Below, piece after piece: positions 1-9,760 of a stretch of DNA of 64,000 nt; the first letter of the stretch is position 1, and each line of letters opens with the position of its first letter. Source of the DNA: Fratercula arctica (lineage: Eukaryota; Chordata; Aves; Charadriiformes; Alcidae); assembly GCA_947846985.1 (NCBI GenBank), contig CANTUZ010000001.1, positions 1 through 64,000 of the forward strand, given 5' to 3'. Below the pieces are notes generated by a model, which ran no database searches, was not told the origin of the DNA, and saw only the letters and a program-made list of their open reading frames with translations. The translations under genes were made by a program, and so were the position numbers.

Positions 1-3000
1 ACAGCCTTTGTCACCAGGCACAGGGCCATGTCCTGCAGAGCCTCGTAGGCTGTGGGGCTGCGCAGTGCAGGTGCCTGGCTCTCTGCCTCCCCCGCAGCCA
101 AGGCAGATTTGCTCTCCTGTGGCGCTGCAAGTGGTGTTGCTGATATTGCTTCAGCCTTGCTTTTTGCCACTTTTTCCTGGTTCATAAGGACAGAATTGAT
201 GAGAGCCTCTCCCACGATGCTCAGGGTTGTGTCCTGAAGAGCTTCATCCTTGTAGTCTGGGGGGGTGTATGGGGCAGGTGCCTGCCCCTCTGCCTCTGAC
301 GCAGCCAAGGCATCCTCAGAGTCCTCTGCTGCTGCAGTTGGTGATGCTGCAGTTGCCGCATCCATAGTTTGTGCCACCTTGCGCTGGTTAACAAAGACAG
401 AATTGATGAGAGCCTCTCCCACAATGCTCAGGGTTGTGTCCTGAAGAGCCTCGAACTCGTAGTCTGGGGGGGTGTATGCGGCAGGTGCCTGCCCCTCTGC
501 CTCTTCTGTAGCCAAGGCGGACTCAGTGTCCTCTGGCGCTGCAGGTGGTGATGCTGCTGTTGCCGCATCCATACTTTGTGCCACCTTGCGCTGGTTAACA
601 AAGACAGAATTGATGAGAGCCTCTCCCACAATGCTCAGGATTGTGTCCTGAAGAGCCTCATCCTTGTAGGCTGGGGGGGTGTATGGGGCAGGTGCCTGCC
701 TCTCTGCCTCTTCTGTAGCCAAGGCGGACTCAGAGTCCTCTGCCGCTGCAGTTGGTGATGCTGCTGTTGCCGCATCCATACTTTGTGCCACCTTGCGCTG
801 GTTAACAAAGACAGAATTGATGAGAGCCTCTCCCACGATGCTCAGGATTGTGTCCTGAAGAGCTTCATCCTTGTAGGCTGGGGGGGTGTATGGGGCAGGT
901 GCCTGCCTCTCTGCCTCTGCTGCAGGGAAGGCAGATTTCCTGTCCTGTGGTGCTGCAGGTGGCTGGTTAACAAAGACAGAATTGATGAGAGCCTCTCCCA
1001 CGATGCTCAGGATTGTGTCCTGAAGAGCTTCATCCTTGTAGTCTGGGGGGGTGTATGGGGCAGGTGCCTGCCTCTCTGCCTCTGCTGCAGGGAAGGCAGA
1101 TTTCCTGTCCTGTGGTGCTGCAGGTGGTGTTGCTGGTGTCGCTGCAGCCTTGCTTTTTGCCACTTTTTCCTGGCACAAAAGGACAGAATTGATGAGAGCC
1201 TCTCCCACGATGCTCAGGATTGTGTCCTGAAGAGCCTCGTCCTTGTAGTCTGGGGGGGCGTATGGGGCAGGTGACTGCCCCTCTGCCTCTGCTGCAGCCA
1301 AGGTAGACTCAATGTCCTCTGGCGCTGCAGGTGGTGATGCTGCTGTAGCCGCATCCGTATTTTGTGCCACCTTGCGCTGGTTAACGAAGACAGAATTGAT
1401 GAGAGCCTCTCCCACAATGCTCAGGGTTGTGTCCTGAAGAGCCTCGTCCTTGTAGTCTGGGGGGGTGTATGGGGCAGGTGACTGCCTCTCTGCCTCTGCT
1501 GCAGGGGCCTGCTCGCTGAGGACGGGAGAAGCAGGTGGATCTTGCTGTGCCGCTGGTCCTTGGTGTCCTGGCCCCACGGCCCTGCCCAGGGAAGCTGGTG
1601 CAGGGGCCCTGCTGGCAGTACCCGTGGTCCCCCGTGCCCTCGTCAGTGTGGGCCAAGCTGCGGGGGCCTTGCTGCTGTCGGCTGCCAACACCTTGTCTGT
1701 TGTTCCAGTCATGGCCGCAGCCCTGCGATGTGCACGGTCCCACGGTGCTGCTGGCTGCTGGCTGGGTCCGTGGCTTGCAGTGAAAACTTTGCACAGGACC
1801 TCGTTTGTGATGTCCCGGGCGGCGTCCTTCACTGCTGCGCTGTAGGCTGGAGGGAGCTGCCGGGCAGGCCTGTAGCTCCTCACCCTCGCAGGTCTCCCCC
1901 GCTCACCGTTGATGCCACGAGGAGGTGGGACCGGCTGTAGGCACCTGCTGGCTTCAGTGCTGCTGGCTGTTTCCCAGCCCACGGCAGGAGATGCCGAGGG
2001 TGCTGGTGGCAGAGGCGGCAGCTTGCAGCAGGTGCTGGCGGGTTCTGATGGCCAAGCGGCGGGTGCGTGCCCAGCTGTCGCTGCCTGCCTGGCCTGAGGG
2101 TCCTCCTGCAGCACCACCCTGTTGCAGGGCAGTGCCTTGCTGTGCACCACGCTGTCCGACTGCAAGAGAAGCCGAGGAGAGAGGCTGCATGACCGTGGCC
2201 CTGGTCCCCACGTCCCGGCTGGAAGAGCTTCTGCGGCCGGGCTCCCCCGCCAGACCCCCAGGCAGCGCTCATCCCCGCAGGCGGCTGCTGCCCGTCCCAG
2301 AGCCAGCTGGGAGAGGGCTGCTCCCCTCACTGCCCCCGGTGACTCCCGGGAGCACCCCTGGCATGCCCAGGCAGTCTGCTGGGCATGGCACGGGGGCCCA
2401 GCTTGCGAAGGGGGTCGAGCTCGCCTGTCCCCTCCTGCATGTCCCGTCTGCCCAGCGGCAGCTCCCGGGGTTGGGAAGACGTTTGGCCCCGTCTCCCGCA
2501 GGCTCCCTACCGGTGTGTGGCGGCTCCCAGTGGCCTGTGAACTCTCCGGGCAGGGGAGCCGTGGCAGCCTGTCCCCATGGAGGGACGAGGCCGGGCTCTG
2601 CCTGCCCTGCGGCGCTACCTCTGGTTGCCTGTGGGCCACCTGTGGGCAGGAGGAGGAGAAGGGGTGGGGTGGAGGTGGCTGCCTTGGCACAGCGGCCCCC
2701 ACAGAATCACAGAATGATAGGGGCTGGAAGGGACCTCTGGAGACCACCCAGTCCAAGCCCCTGCCAGAGCAGGGTCACCCAGAGCACGCTGCACAGGAAC
2801 GCGTCCAGGTGGGTTTGGAATGTCTCCAGAGACGGAGACTCCACCGCCTCTCTGGGCAGCCTGTGCCAGCGCTCTGCCACCCTCAAAGTAAAGAAGTTCC
2901 TCCTCAGGTTTAGATGGAACTTCCTATCTTCAACTTGCTGCCTGTTTGTGCCCGGTTCTGTCACTGGGCGCCACTGAAGAGAGCCTGGCCCCGTCCTCCT

Positions 3001-4062
3001 GACACCCACCCTTTCAGTAGTTCTAAGCATTGATAAGGTCCCCCCTCAGTCTTCTTTTTTCCTGACTGAAAAGACCCAAGTCCCTCAACCTTTCTTCCTC
3101 AGGGAGCTCTTCCAGTCCCCTCATCATCTCGGTAGCCCTTTGCTGTCCCTTCTCCAGCAGTTCCCTCTCCTTCTGGAACCGCGGAGCCCAGAACTGGACA
3201 CAGTGCTCCAGCTGTGGCCTCCCCAGGGCCACAGAGTAGAGGGGGAGGAGCACCTCCCTCCACCTGCTTGCCACGCTCTTCTTGGTGCACCCCAGGATGC
3301 CATTGACCTTCTTGGCCACAAAGGCACATTGGCCGGCTCACGGTCATCCTGTTGCCCACCGGGACTCCCAGGTCTCTCGCTGCAGAATTGCTCTCCAGCA
3401 GGTCAGCCCCCAACCTGGACTGGTGCCAGGGGTTATTCCTCCCCAGGTGCAGCACCCTACACTTGCCCGTATTGAATTTCATAAGGTTTCTCTCTGCCCA
3501 ACTCTCCAGCCTCTCTAGGTCTCGCTCTACAGAGGCACAGCCTTCTGGTGTGTCAGCCACCCCTCCCCGTTTTGTAGGGTCAGCAAACCTGCTGAGGGTG
3601 CAAGTCCCTTCATCCAGGACATTGATGAATATATCGAACAGGACTGGACCCAGTGCTGACCCCTGGGGAACACCACTTCTCACTGACCTCCAACTAGACT
3701 CTGTGCCCCTGATCACGGCCCTCTGAGCTCTACCTTTCAACCAGTTTGCAATCCCTCCCACTCTCCATTCTTCTAAGCCACACTTCCTAAGCTTCCAAGG
3801 TAGACAACATCCACTGCCCTCCCCTCATCTCTCCATCCAGTCACGCCATCCTAGAAGCCAGTCATGCCGTCATGCCAGCAAGCCCAGCCCCAGCAGCAAG
3901 GCTGCTCCGTGCGGCCCCGTCCCACCACCGGTCTCTCCCTCCTGCCCCGTCCCTCACCTGGCGCCTCTTCTGCAGGCTCAGCAGCCCCTTGTCGGGCTGG
4001 GAGTAGGCGTTCGCCTCCTCTTCCATTGGCATCTTCGGCGTCCTCAGCCGTTGATCTGCCAT
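1..4062 (-). CDS. Left copy of the PPxY/AKAP-like repeat gene, 3' end outside the window
   Basis: This is the same gene as the one at 45.1-50.6 kb, about 46.49 kb away, cut by the window edge at base 1. Exon 1 is 4062-3958 (ATG in gaccATGG, donor CAG|GTGAGG). The main exon begins at 2639, or at the alternative acceptor at 2159, both phase 0. The frame appears open to base 1. This copy has seven full 69-residue units instead of eleven. One of them (near 800-960) lacks 45 bases in frame, so the unit is 162 bp. The start of the divergent distal unit ([11 protein letters not shown] type) is just inside the window edge. The length difference from the right copy (870 bp) is a multiple of three, as expected if coding is maintained. 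The last exon, stop and polyadenylation signal are not visible. Confidence 0.65.
100..1500 (-). repeat. 207-bp coding minisatellite, 7 units (left copy)
   Basis: Same repeat with gacagaattgat anchors near 189, 396, 603, 810, 972, 1183 and 1390. The spacing is 207 bp except for one unit shortened by 45 bp. The array has four fewer units than the right copy. Confidence 0.9.
2702..3840 (-). mobile_element. CR1 LINE, 5'-truncated, in intron 1 of the left gene copy
   Basis: Minus-strand CR1. Its 3' tail lies at 2702 (cagaatcacagaatgatag...) and RT-derived frames run across 3023-3761, with [19 protein letters not shown] and FADPTKR where active elements have FADDT. A frameshift separates the RT frame from the C-terminal frame ([20 protein letters not shown]). 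It lies in the same orientation as the gene, about 60 bases upstream of the 2639 acceptor. Confidence 0.85.
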
Positions 4063-4080
4063 GGTCACCCAGGGGAGATG

Positions 4081-4900
4081 CTACCTCCTGAGGGAGCTGC
4101 TCTCCTGGGAGTGGGTACCCCTGGGCTCTCGCTCCTTAAATAGCCCCACGGTCACCGGCATCACAATGGCCTCGGTATGATGCGGCGACGCCATCACAGA
4201 GCCCTGGTGGTTGCCATGGAGATGCCCACGCCTGGGACCGGCTGGGACCACCTGTGCCGTGGCTCTGAACCAGCTGGGACCAGCCAGGACTGGCCGTGCC
4301 TGGTGCGGGGCAGCCCCCGGTCTCCCCTGGCGGGGGCCCTGCCAGGCCCAAGCCAACACCTCCCACACAGCCCGGTGGCAGCGGGCTCTGCAGAGCTCCG
4401 TCCTGGTGGTGCTCAGCAGCTCGGGGTGCCCCCGCCCTGGGCCTTGTCCCCAGGCATTGCTCCTGTCTGGCTCCTCCAGGTGTGCCAGGGTTCCTGTGGG
4501 ACACGGAGGTGTCCCCAGGTGCTGCGGTGGCCGCTCTGTCCCTGCCCTTCTCCAGCGGTGCTCCTCAAGGAGCCCAAGCGCAAGGCCTTCACCACGACAC
4601 CTGGTGCCAGCTCTCGTCGCACCCGTCTCGCCGTCCTTGGCAAAGTCAGCCTGCGCGGACACCAGGCGGGGGGGGGTTCTCTCCTGCTGTTGGGGGCTGC
4701 TGGCTGAAGCAAAGAGGCCTTGGTGTCCTCTGCAGGCAGCTGCCTTCCCACACAGTGACGCTCCAGTGCCGGCATCAGTTGTGGCTCCGCTGCCTGCAGT
4801 TCTGCCTGCTCTGGGCTGGCCCCTCTGGGAAGGGGAAGCATCCGTGACTTTAGGAATGGGGACGTCTTCAAGAAGCAGCCCTGTGGTTTTTGAAACCTTC
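4081..4900 (-). pseudogene. Tail of an upstream paralogue, directly ahead of the left gene copy
   Basis: A minus-strand frame open from about 4900 to the stop at 4081. It begins after an acceptor-like ccccagctctcag with KVSKTTGLLLEDVPIPKVT, nearly identical to the tail of the Y fragments (VSKTTGLLLENVPIPKVT). Homology fades after roughly 60-100 bases. The frame then runs into the TATA box and 5' UTR of the next gene, so the distal part is probably chance. It supports an ancestral head-to-tail array of these genes. Coding status is uncertain. Confidence 0.4.
4136..4142 (-). promoter_or_regulatory. TATA box of the repeat-protein gene (left copy)
   Basis: Same TATTTAA on the minus strand and same distance to the ATG at 4062 as in the right copy. 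The surrounding 200 bases are nearly unchanged between the copies. Confidence 0.58.
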
Positions 4901-5049
4901 TGAGAGCTGGGGGCTGAGCAATGCTCGGTGCTTGGATCTTGATGGGACCTGGGCAGCTGCTCTGACTGAGACTGCCCTCCCCGCAGGGCCTCTGCTCTCT
5001 GGCCATCACCATGGGCTCTTTGGTCCAGGGAGGCAACGGGGGGTGTGGA

Positions 5050-5998
5050 CGGGGAAAAGGCTGTGGACGTTGTCTAGCTAGACTTTACTAAAGCCTTTGG
5101 CACGGTTTCCCACAGCATTCTCCTGGAGAAACCATCTGCTCGCGGCTTGGATGGCCGTACGCTTCGCTGTATGAAGTGTCCAGGCACAAAGAGCGGTGGC
5201 GAAAGGAGTGCAATCCAGTTGGCAGCCGGTCACAAGGCGTGTTCCGCAAGGCTTGGTGTCAGGTCCAATTCTGTTTCAGGTCTTTATCAATGACCTGGAG
5301 GAGGGGAATCGAGTGCACCCTCAGTCAGTTTGCAGAGGACACCAAGTTGGGCGAGAGTGTCGATCTGCTGGTGGGTTGAAGGCTCTACAGAGGGATCTGG
5401 ACAGGCTGGAGGGATGGGCCGAGGGCAACAGTATGAGGTTCAGCAAGGCCAAGTGCCGGGTGAGAGGACTTGGGGGTGCTGGTGGACGAGAAGCTCAACA
5501 TGAGCAGGCAATGCGCACCTGCAGCCCAGAAAGCCAACCGCATCCTGGGCTGCATCAAAAGAAGCGTGGCCAACAGGCCGAGAGAGGTGATTCTGCCCCT
5601 CAACTCTGCTCTGCTGAGACCCCACCTGGCCTGATCAGAGGGCTGGAGCACCTCTGCTATGAGGACAGGCTGAGAGAGTTGGGGTTCTTCAGCCTGGAGA
5701 AGAGAAGGCTCCAAGGAGACCTTATAGCGGCCTTCCAGTCCCTCAGGGGGGCCTACAGGAAGGATGGGGAGGGACTCTTTATCAGGGAGTGTCATGATAG
5801 GACACGGGGTAACGGCTTCAAACTGAAGGAGGGTAGATTTAGATTGGCTATCAGGAAGAAATTCTTTACTGTGAGGGTGGCGAGGCACTGGAACAGGTTG
5901 CCCAGGGAAGCTGTGGATGCCCCGTCCCTGGAAGTGTTCAAGGCCAGGCTGGATGAGGCTTTGAGCAGCCTGGTCTAGTGGGAGGTGTCCCTGCCGAG
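5050..5998 (+). mobile_element. CR1 LINE spanning the X/Y join
   Basis: Plus-strand CR1. It starts near gtggacgttgtctagctagactttactaaagcc (RT) and has RT pieces in shifted frames ([24 protein letters not shown]). An internal deletion at 5631 (cacctggcc/tgatcagagg) removes the stretch encoding the EYC..LW region. It continues through [20 protein letters not shown] to LDEALSSLV (stop 5978). The normal 3' tail is missing and is replaced near 5998 by the isolated gene-family helix unit. Confidence 0.85.
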
Positions 5999-6007
5999 AG
6001 CCTGGGT

Positions 6008-6108
6008 GCTTTGTGCCGGGTTGTGCTGGATGACAACCATAGCACTCAGCACAGCCTCTGTCGCCATGCACAGGGCCATGTCCCGCAGAGCCTCGTAGGC
6101 TGTGGTCC
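6008..6108 (-). pseudogene. Isolated helix unit of the repeat gene between CR1 pieces (Y copy 1)
   Basis: About 100 bases that translate on the minus strand as AYEALRDMALCMATEAV followed by LSAMVVIQHNPAQS. This is clearly the counterpart of divergent unit 12 of the intact gene ([17 protein letters not shown]...). It is flanked by CR1 on both sides and lies beyond the tail of the fragment at 6261, so it comes from a different, mostly lost paralogue. Same fragment at 25348-25448 and 44655-44755. Confidence 0.6.
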
Positions 6109-6228
6109 TGCAACTGTGTCGCAACAACCCCGTGCAGCGCTACAGGCCTGGGGAAGAGTGGCTGGAGAGCTGCCTGGTGGAAAAGGACCTGGGGGTGTTG
6201 GTCAGTAGCCATCTTTCTCCTGCGACGG
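6109..6228 (+). mobile_element. CR1 fragment (Y copy 1)
   Basis: About 120 bases encoding RNNPVQRYRPGEEWLESC followed by [10 protein letters not shown], a CR1 ORF2 piece. It sits between the helix-unit relic and the gene-tail fragment. Same piece at 25449-25568 and 44756-44875. Confidence 0.75.
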
Positions 6229-6260
6229 ACCAGGTACAGACGAGCACTGGGGTAAAATCG

Positions 6261-6830
6261 TCATCTTTTATTGGCCTCAGAAAACATCCACAGCCGAGCG
6301 GAGGCTGGCAGCACGCTGTCCTCAGGGCAGCTGAATGCCTGGGCTGCCGTCCATGCAGCCATCCCTCGTGTGCCTGCCCGTGCTGCTCCCTCTGGATGCT
6401 GCGCAGGCGTAACTTTAGGAATAGGGACATTTTCAAGAAGCAGCCCTGTTGTTTTTGAAACTTGATTCTCATGCATTTCTGGGGAGACAATGGCTGTGCT
6501 GGCCCCTTCGTCATCATCTGCAGACACGGGAGAAGCCAGCTTTTCTTCATGCTCACGTTCCACCGGGACGAGAGGGGCTGTGCTGGCCTCTCCCCAGTGC
6601 TCTCCAGCCAAGGCAGACTTGCTGTCCTGAGGCGCTGCAGGTGGTGTTGCTGTTGTCGCCGCATCCATGCTTTGTGCCAGGTCTTGCTGGATCACAAGCA
6701 CAGCCTTGCCCACAACCTCTGCCATGATGTCCAGGGCTGCGCCTTGCAGAACCTCATTCTCATAGTCTGGGGGGCTCTATGGGGCAGATGCCTGGCTTTC
6801 TGCCTGTGCTGCAGGGGCCTGCTTGCTGAG
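6261..6830 (-). pseudogene. Broken paralogue of the repeat protein, 3' part (Y copy 1)
   Basis: Reading leftwards: a stop-interrupted start of a repeat unit (TAG just before SPPDYENEVLQG), then a helix of the divergent distal type ([17 protein letters not shown]). An acidic linker follows (ADDDEGASTAIVSP), then VSKTTGLLLENVPIPKVT and a tail ending SEANKR at the stop 6261-6263. From Met 6725 the frame is open for 154 codons. The helix still fits the A..IM..VV..A AKAP pattern. No promoter or 5' exon is attached, and CR1-like sequence follows on the right. I read it as the surviving 3' end of a paralogue; the AATAAA at 6267-6272 may still work. Translation from Met 6725 cannot be excluded. Confidence 0.55.
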
Positions 6831-6834
6831 GATG

Positions 6835-6975
6835 GGAGCAGTGGGTGTGAGACAGATATAGCTTCTGTGATTTCTCTTGATGCTTTCCCTGTGATGAATT
6901 TGTCCAGTCTCTTCTTGAACCCAAGCAAAGACATGCCCACCGCGGCTGGATTTAAATTCAGGGGAAGCTAAAGTT
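6835..6975 (-). mobile_element. Old CR1-like 3' fragment (Y copy 1)
   Basis: The minus strand encodes SLLGFKKRLDKFI, like the CR1 ORF2 C-terminus (S...FK.RLD). It abuts the gene-family fragment and is repeated at 26175-26315. Confidence 0.45.
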
Positions 6976-7553
6976 TGTTCTTTGGCAGCAGGGAACTATG
7001 AGGCTCCGAGTCATCTAGTGGTGGTGATACTTTGTCAAAGCTGAGTTATTCCTCTAATCCTGAAGAAAAACCCTCATTTTTCTGAAACATTGTCACTGAC
7101 GCTGCCTTGACTCTCTCTGCTTTGCTGGAGGGTTTCTCTCCAGGTAGCGATTGACGACCTCGTTTGTGTCTTAATCTCACGCTTGGCAACACTGCGAACC
7201 TCTCCCGGGCACAAGGCACTTGGACCGGGACGTAACATTTTAATTGGCGTCACGAAACAGGATTCCTTGACGTGACAGTGCCGCAGCTGCTGTCCGCTTT
7301 TGTGTGTATGAGTGTGCCTCTTGGGGACGGAAGGGGCTGGGAATCTGTGTGAACTGATTACTAAGGTGCGGCCTCTCCGAGATGACTACCCCCATTTTTT
7401 TGTCAAAGTGTTGCATTTTTTGCCCATTTTACTTTTGGTCTGTTCCAGGTGCATACCCCTCAGGAACGTTTGGGGTGGGACTTTGTATAGAATTGCTACT
7501 TGTGTGCTATCTCCCTGAGGCAACCTCCCCCGCCTCCCCTGGCTCTTGTGAAA

Positions 7554-8495
7554 ATGAGCGAGGATTACAGTGTCCCTGCGGGCAGGGATGCGCTCTATAA
7601 CCTTTTAGAGAAACACAATGCACGCCCCTCTGTACCAGGTAACGACTGGGCACGAGAAAATTGGCATAATCTGCAGAGTGTTACCGACCGAATCAGCGCC
7701 TTGCAAAAGGGCACTGAACTCCGGCCCAGAAGAGGGAAATCAATAACACGCGCCGCCTTAGGCTCCAGTCTGGTAGCGGCTGTAGAAGCCCGAGACCAGC
7801 AACATAGTGCTGAATCCCCAATTATACAATCTTTACAAGCCCTTGTCCAGTCCCTGCAAGGACAAGTGAAGGATCTAAAGGGACAATTAGATCAGGAGAG
7901 AGCTCAGGCAGACTATCTACAATCTGCCCTTAAAGAACAGCTCCTCGTGAGCGAGAGTCGTGACAGCCATCTGCCCCTGCCCAAGACAGAAACATTATAC
8001 CCCTTTGAAGAGCCAGAAGAAGCAAGATTGAGATCAGACAAATTAGAAATACCTCCTCGCTTGCTCCGACCTTTGATCAAAATGGAACATGCATATGACG
8101 ATGACCAAGACGACTCCCCCCAAATTATTACTAAGGAAGTGCCATACACCGCTACGGAATTAGCCAAGCTGAAGAAGGAATTTGGCCGTACTCCGAGGGA
8201 GTCAGAAACGGAATACGTGCGGAGGGTGTTGTTGTCGGGTGGGGACCAGACGCTACTAAGTGAAAAGGAAGCTGAAGGGTACTGGGGGCCCGGGGTGCTT
8301 TTAACTACCGGCGATCGCCATGCCCCTTGGTCCCTAACTCAGAGGGCAGCCTATTGGGCTGGAGGTCTCAATCCCTTGGAACGGGGAGACCCTCTCACTA
8401 TTGCGGGATCGGTCGATCAATTGGTAGAAAATGTGCAAAAAGCGGCATGCTTACAAATGGTGCACGACCGGGAGCTTAGGCCCCAACAATGCTAA
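7554..8495 (+). pseudogene. gag: ERV gag (matrix/capsid part), Y copy 1
   Basis: An open frame runs from 7500, and the likely start is Met 7554 (MSEDYSVPAGRD). About 100 N-terminal residues are followed by a coiled-coil-like stretch rich in Gln and Leu (QSLQALVQSLQGQVKDL). A capsid-type domain comes next (FGRTPRESETEYVRRVLL, YWGPGVLLTTGDRHAPW, AYWAGGLNPLERGDPL). The frame ends at 8495, before any zinc knuckle. The next 600 bases still look gag-derived but have several stops. This is the best preserved gene of this element, but a full Gag polyprotein cannot be made. The family was assigned by motif style, not by a search. Confidence 0.7.
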
Positions 8496-9200
8496 TGCCG
8501 GTTGCCCCTGAACGGATGACTCCCTTAATAAGGGGCCTCCCTGAATCTTTAAAGCCTATTGGCATACAATGACAGAGTACAATCAAAGCTATGCCTCAAG
8601 GCGAAAGATTAACAGCAGCACTAGAAGGATTAGTAACCCCCCCAATCGCAAACCGCAAAATTTGAAAGTGTGGACCTGGGGAGAAGTTGCCCAGGAATTA
8701 ATCAATTATGGGCGGAAATATGGTCCTGTTAGTGTCCCCTCTGCTAAACAAGACCCGAAAAGGTTAAGACGAGCGGAACTGAAAACCACGCACACACACC
8801 CCCCCGCACCCTAACCACAAGAGGAGGGCACCCCTCGCTAAACCACCAGGCGGGAGGGATACACCAAATAAGCGGAGCGCACTATGGACCATGGAATGGG
8901 GTGGAGAAAAGGAATCTCCCGAGATCGTATGGATGGGCTACAAACAGACAAGCTAGAAAAGTTAATTAGGGGATGGCCGAAGAAACCGGTGATCCCTTGA
9001 GATTTAATTTTAGGGAAGTCAAAAGAACCTTGGGATAGTGACGTTTTCTCTAATGCTCCCCTCGTGCCCCTCATAGATTTAAGTGATGGGAAAGCACCAG
9101 TGCCGGTGGGAAACTAAGCCCTTCGCTCCCCTACGGTGGGCGGGGGAGCGGAGGATGGGCACATGTTAGACAGCTCACTATTAATCAGCGAGGCAACCTC
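8496..9200 (+). pseudogene. Decayed 3' gag / nucleocapsid region (Y copy 1)
   Basis: No frame longer than about 80 codons is found. Pieces of retroviral sequence can be read with several stop codons. A C run at about 8802-8807 differs in length between the two Y copies. I could not find a zinc-knuckle (CX2CX4HX4C) motif. Confidence 0.45.
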
Positions 9201-9656
9201 GTGATTACTTGTTTTGTAGGACCTAAACAAATCCCAGTAACATTTGTAGCAGATACCAGTGCCGAAATTTCAGCTATTAACATAAAAGATGCAGAACGCA
9301 GCGGCATATCATTGTGCAAGCGACATTTGTTTGCATCAGAGGCATTCAGTAACGTTCAAGCACAAGCATTGGCTACGGTCAGTTTACGGCTACCAGGGGA
9401 AGAGGCAGCAGCTTCGGTGAAAATGGTCGTGGGACCGTTTCCATTTAATCTCTTAGGACTTAGCATCCTGAAAGGCAAAGTGTGGATAGATGATAAGGGA
9501 GGAAGCTGGGCTTTTGGCGCCCCACTGATAGAGATGAGGCTCTTACAAACTGCACCGTTACTTCTCCCCTATCTGTTACCCTTAGAGGCATGGGGGGCAA
9601 TAGCCCCAGTGCTAGAAGACTTCAAAGAACAAGGAATTGTGGTTCCTACTCACTGA
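9201..9656 (+). pseudogene. pro: ERV protease joined to the first codons of RT (Y copy 1)
   Basis: 151-codon frame. The aspartic protease signature reads VADTSAEIS, where retropepsins have DTG, so the active-site Gly is replaced by Ser. The second hydrophobic-Gly motif (LLGLSILKG) is present. After about 105 residues the frame enters what looks like the N-terminal edge of RT (PVLEDFKEQGIVV) and stops at 9656. No fingers, palm or YxDD motif follows; the env leader region starts within 60 bases. The protease would not be expected to be active. Confidence 0.65.
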
Positions 9657-9715
9657 GAGTAAACCTGGTTCCCGAGCTGAACCGAGGGCAGTTTTCCTTT
9701 TTTCTTGTCTCCCCA

Positions 9716-9717
9716 GG
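9716..9717 (+). promoter_or_regulatory. env-type splice acceptor (Y copy 1)
   Basis: gttttccttttttcttgtctccccag|gaac, a strong polypyrimidine tract and AG placed 45 bases ahead of the env leader ATG at 9761, as in the subgenomic env mRNA of simple retroviruses. Copy 2 is at 29057/29058. Confidence 0.55.
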
Positions 9718-9760
9718 AACAGCCCACCGGAGACTCCATCGCAGACTATACTGAAGAGAC

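Larger units (their letters stand above)
1..5698. repeat. Segmental duplication module X, left copy (partial)
   Basis: Collinear with 45621-52189 (shift 46490-46491 right of the minisatellite, 45620 left of it). The identity is very high, with scattered substitutions, the minisatellite length change, and a small indel near 3855/50345. It continues leftwards beyond the window and ends inside a CR1, where it meets module Y. Confidence 0.92.

Noticed and set aside
369..1274. Repeated 60-codon plus-strand frames over the minisatellite
   Set aside because: Shadow of the 207-bp coding repeat; no promoter or start context, and the minus frame has the promoter, exon structure and varied but conserved helices.
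100..1500. CRISPR-like array
   Set aside because: Repeats are 207 bp, contiguous and coding, with no spacers; eukaryotic context.
5385..6212. 275-codon minus-strand frame
   Set aside because: Antisense of CR1 in the X/Y join region.
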